A DNA stretch of 22,028 nucleotides from JAFGQJ01 sp964588525 (GTDB lineage: Bacteria > Spirochaetota > Spirochaetia > SZUA-6 > DRHE01): assembly GCA_964588525.1 (NCBI GenBank), contig CAZPQC010000066.1, positions 1-22,028 on the forward strand, written 5' to 3'. Positions 20,692 to 22,028 of the stretch are shown here, piece by piece. Positions within the stretch are counted from its first letter, which is position 1. Every line of letters starts with the position of its first letter. Below the pieces are notes generated by a model that saw nothing but the letters and a program-made list of their open reading frames with translations, searched no databases and had not been told where the DNA came from. The position numbers were made by a program, and so were the translations under genes.

Positions 20692-21201
20692 TCATTCACC
20701 GATCTCGCCGTCGAGCAGCTGAGCCAGACGCTCACGCGCTCGGAATGCCCTTACTTTTACGTTCCCCTCACTAATTCCCAAAATACCGGCAATTTCTTTG
20801 TAATTCAGGTCCCCATACTCCCTAAGGACCAGGACCATCCGCATCTTTGCAGGAAGTCGGTTCAAGGCCGCCTGAACGATACTGCGGGTCTGCTCCCTGA
20901 AAAACTCCTGATCCGTGGATTTGGAATATTGGGGTGTACTTTTTTGTAATCGACCGTAAGCCCGCTGCTCCCTTGATCTCTTCTTCTCATAGTTCAAAGA
21001 GATGTTCTTCAGAACGCGTATCAACCAGTACTTAGTTTGGTCGAGGTCGGGAAGAGGTTCCTCCCGCTGCCAGTACTTGATGAACGCCTCGTGACAGAGA
21101 TCCTCCGCCTTCGTACTACTGCCCGCAATGCGGTAAGCAATCCGGAACAGAACCGGGTAGAGAGACTCGTATACTTTGTCGAATAGATCCTCACGCACCA
21201 T
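20692..21201 (-). CDS. ECF-type RNA polymerase sigma factor
   Basis: This is a 169-residue alternative sigma factor with only regions 2 and 4. Region 2 is about 10-75, including AEDLCHEAFIKYWQRE and WLIRVLKNISLNYEKKR. Region 4 is about 107-163, with LPAKMRMVLVLREYGDLNYKEIAG and the helix-turn-helix LGISEGNVKVRAFRARERL. It would direct RNA polymerase to an envelope-stress regulon under the control of the zinc-finger anti-sigma factor encoded 10 nt downstream. The frame continues a few codons upstream with TTG codons, but the ATG at 21201 (MVREDLF) is preferred. No good Shine-Dalgarno sequence is seen. It starts 39 nt after the cysS stop, so it may be co-transcribed with cysS. TGTAAC in the gap could be part of an ECF -35 box, but the match is weak. 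Confidence 0.92.
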   Translation of the reverse strand: MVREDLFDKVYESLYPVLFRIAYRIAGSSTKAEDLCHEAFIKYWQREEPLPDLDQTKYWLIRVLKNISLNYEKKRSREQRAYGRLQKSTPQYSKSTDQEFFREQTRSIVQAALNRLPAKMRMVLVLREYGDLNYKEIAGILGISEGNVKVRAFRARERLAQLLDGEIGE

Positions 21202-21240
21202 TGTAAACAACAATCCCAGGCATTTCGTTACAGAATCTGC

Positions 21241-22028
21241 TCAAAGTTTTTCTTTTTTCCAGCGCGGACCGGAGGGGGTGTCCTCCAGAATGACTTGCTT
21301 CTGGCGCAGCTGCTTCCGGATCTCGTCCGCGCGAACGTAGTCCTTGTCGCTACGAGCCTTCTCCCGCTCATCGACAAGCGCCTGCACCTCTGCCTCGAAC
21401 TCCGGGTCCAACTCCTCCGCCTCTATAGAGGCGATCCCCAGACCCAAAACACGATCCATCTCCAGCAACGCCCCCAACTTCTGCTGCGCCGCGACCTGCT
21501 CGTCTTTGATCAGCTCCCAAAAGGACCCTAGGGCCTTCGGGGCGTTCAGGTCGTTTGCCATATCTCCCCGGAAGCTCCGCAGAAGCGCTTCAGCCTTCCC
21601 GCGCAGCGCCGTCGCGGGCTCCACTGCCGGGGCGTCCTCCTTCAACCGTAGAATGCGCTCGACCAGATTCAGCCGACCGCTCCTGGCAGCATCCAGAGCT
21701 TCGAAGCTGAATTGAAGGGGTGAGCGGTAGTGAGCCCCCAGGCAGAAGTAGCGGTAGTCCAGGGGATCGTAGCCCCCCTCGCGGAGGCTGCTCAGGGTCA
21801 GGAAGTTGCCTGCGGATTTGGCCATCTTCTCCTTGGCCAGAACGAGGAACTCCCCATGCAGCCAGTACTTCACCCAGGGCTTCTTGTTCGTGGCGGCCTC
21901 GCTCTGGGCGATCTCATTGGTGTGATGAACGGGGATATGATCGATCCCTCCGCAGTGGATATCGAACTGCTCGCCCAGATACTTCATGCTCATGGCGCTG
22001 CACTCGATGTGCCAGCCCGGATAGCCCC
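21241..22028 (-). CDS. cysS: Cysteinyl-tRNA synthetase (C-terminal part)
   Basis: This is the C-terminal 261 residues of class I cysteinyl-tRNA synthetase; the start lies beyond the right edge. The visible part opens with GYPGWHIECSAMSM, containing the zinc-ligand Cys, then FDIHCGGIDHIPVHHTNE with the His and Glu zinc ligands. The ATP-site signature reads KMAKS, with Ala for the first Ser of KMSKS, a variant I recall in natural CysRSs. A helical anticodon-binding region (ANDLNAPKALGSFWEL) follows, and the C-terminus DYVRADEIRKQL then GPRWKK is typical. It charges tRNA-Cys in the cytoplasm; a tRNA-Cys gene is in the same window at 11755. The ECF sigma gene follows 39 nt downstream on the same strand. 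Confidence 0.95.
   Translation of the reverse strand, partial: GYPGWHIECSAMSMKYLGEQFDIHCGGIDHIPVHHTNEIAQSEAATNKKPWVKYWLHGEFLVLAKEKMAKSAGNFLTLSSLREGGYDPLDYRYFCLGAHYRSPLQFSFEALDAARSGRLNLVERILRLKEDAPAVEPATALRGKAEALLRSFRGDMANDLNAPKALGSFWELIKDEQVAAQQKLGALLEMDRVLGLGIASIEAEELDPEFEAEVQALVDEREKARSDKDYVRADEIRKQLRQKQVILEDTPSGPRWKKEKL

Noticed and set aside
21202..21240. ECF-type autoregulated promoter before the sigma gene
   Set aside because: Only a TGTAAC resembling a -35 box is present; no matching -10 sequence at proper spacing was found.
1..22028. CRISPR arrays, insertion sequences, prophage or toxin-antitoxin genes
   Set aside because: No regularly spaced repeats, transposase or integrase motifs, or terminal inverted repeats with target duplications were seen.

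Overview
The window is a gene-dense bacterial chromosome segment of roughly 55-60% GC by eye. It is most likely from a free-living spirochaete (Spirochaetales). Supporting signs are a Crp/Fnr-type protein with two cyclic-nucleotide-binding domains, a lipid-anchored solute-binding protein beside a MalK/UgpC-type ATPase, and an ECF sigma/anti-sigma operon ending in an IPT/TIG-transglutaminase-like protein. The assignment is an inference; no rRNA or species marker is present. I see no IS element, prophage or CRISPR array, and no gene-free stretch longer than about 175 bases.

Layout: 1-1469 (minus) holds the start of an ABC-transporter ATPase behind its own promoter and a palindromic operator candidate, plus a solute-binding lipoprotein. 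1535-2551 (plus) is a TIGR01212/YhcC-like radical SAM protein, divergent from the lipoprotein across shared promoter DNA. 2523-7722 (minus) holds a class I/II aminotransferase and a 1266-residue GlnE-type glutamine synthetase adenylyltransferase with an ACT-containing N-terminal extension. 7797-9786 (minus) holds rubredoxin, ferritin, an unrecognised helical protein and a TetR regulator. 9949-10308 (plus) is a small cupin. 10334-12437 carries a radical SAM protein (minus), tRNA-Cys(GCA) (plus) and a Nudix hydrolase (minus) whose 3' end lies inside the tRNA gene. 12511-14774 (plus) holds a SAM hydrolase (DUF62) and the double-CNB regulator. 14758-16701 (minus) holds a thioesterase, a flavodoxin and a ketopantoate-reductase-like enzyme. 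16841-17929 (plus) is a radical SAM/SPASM-like protein. 17933-21201 (minus) is a compact ECF sigma, anti-sigma, exported protein, anchored TIG/transglutaminase-like operon, just downstream of cysS, which runs off the right edge.

Themes: nitrogen control (GlnE plus aminotransferase), iron and redox handling (rubredoxin, ferritin, flavodoxin) and envelope signalling (sigma operon). The most notable signals are the ACT-GlnE fusion with an Asp-to-Glu change in its first active site, the transglutaminase-like protein with Pro at the nucleophile position, and a recurring arrangement in which a candidate -10 box sits about 7 nt before the likely start codon. That last arrangement suggests leaderless or near-leaderless mRNAs at several genes.
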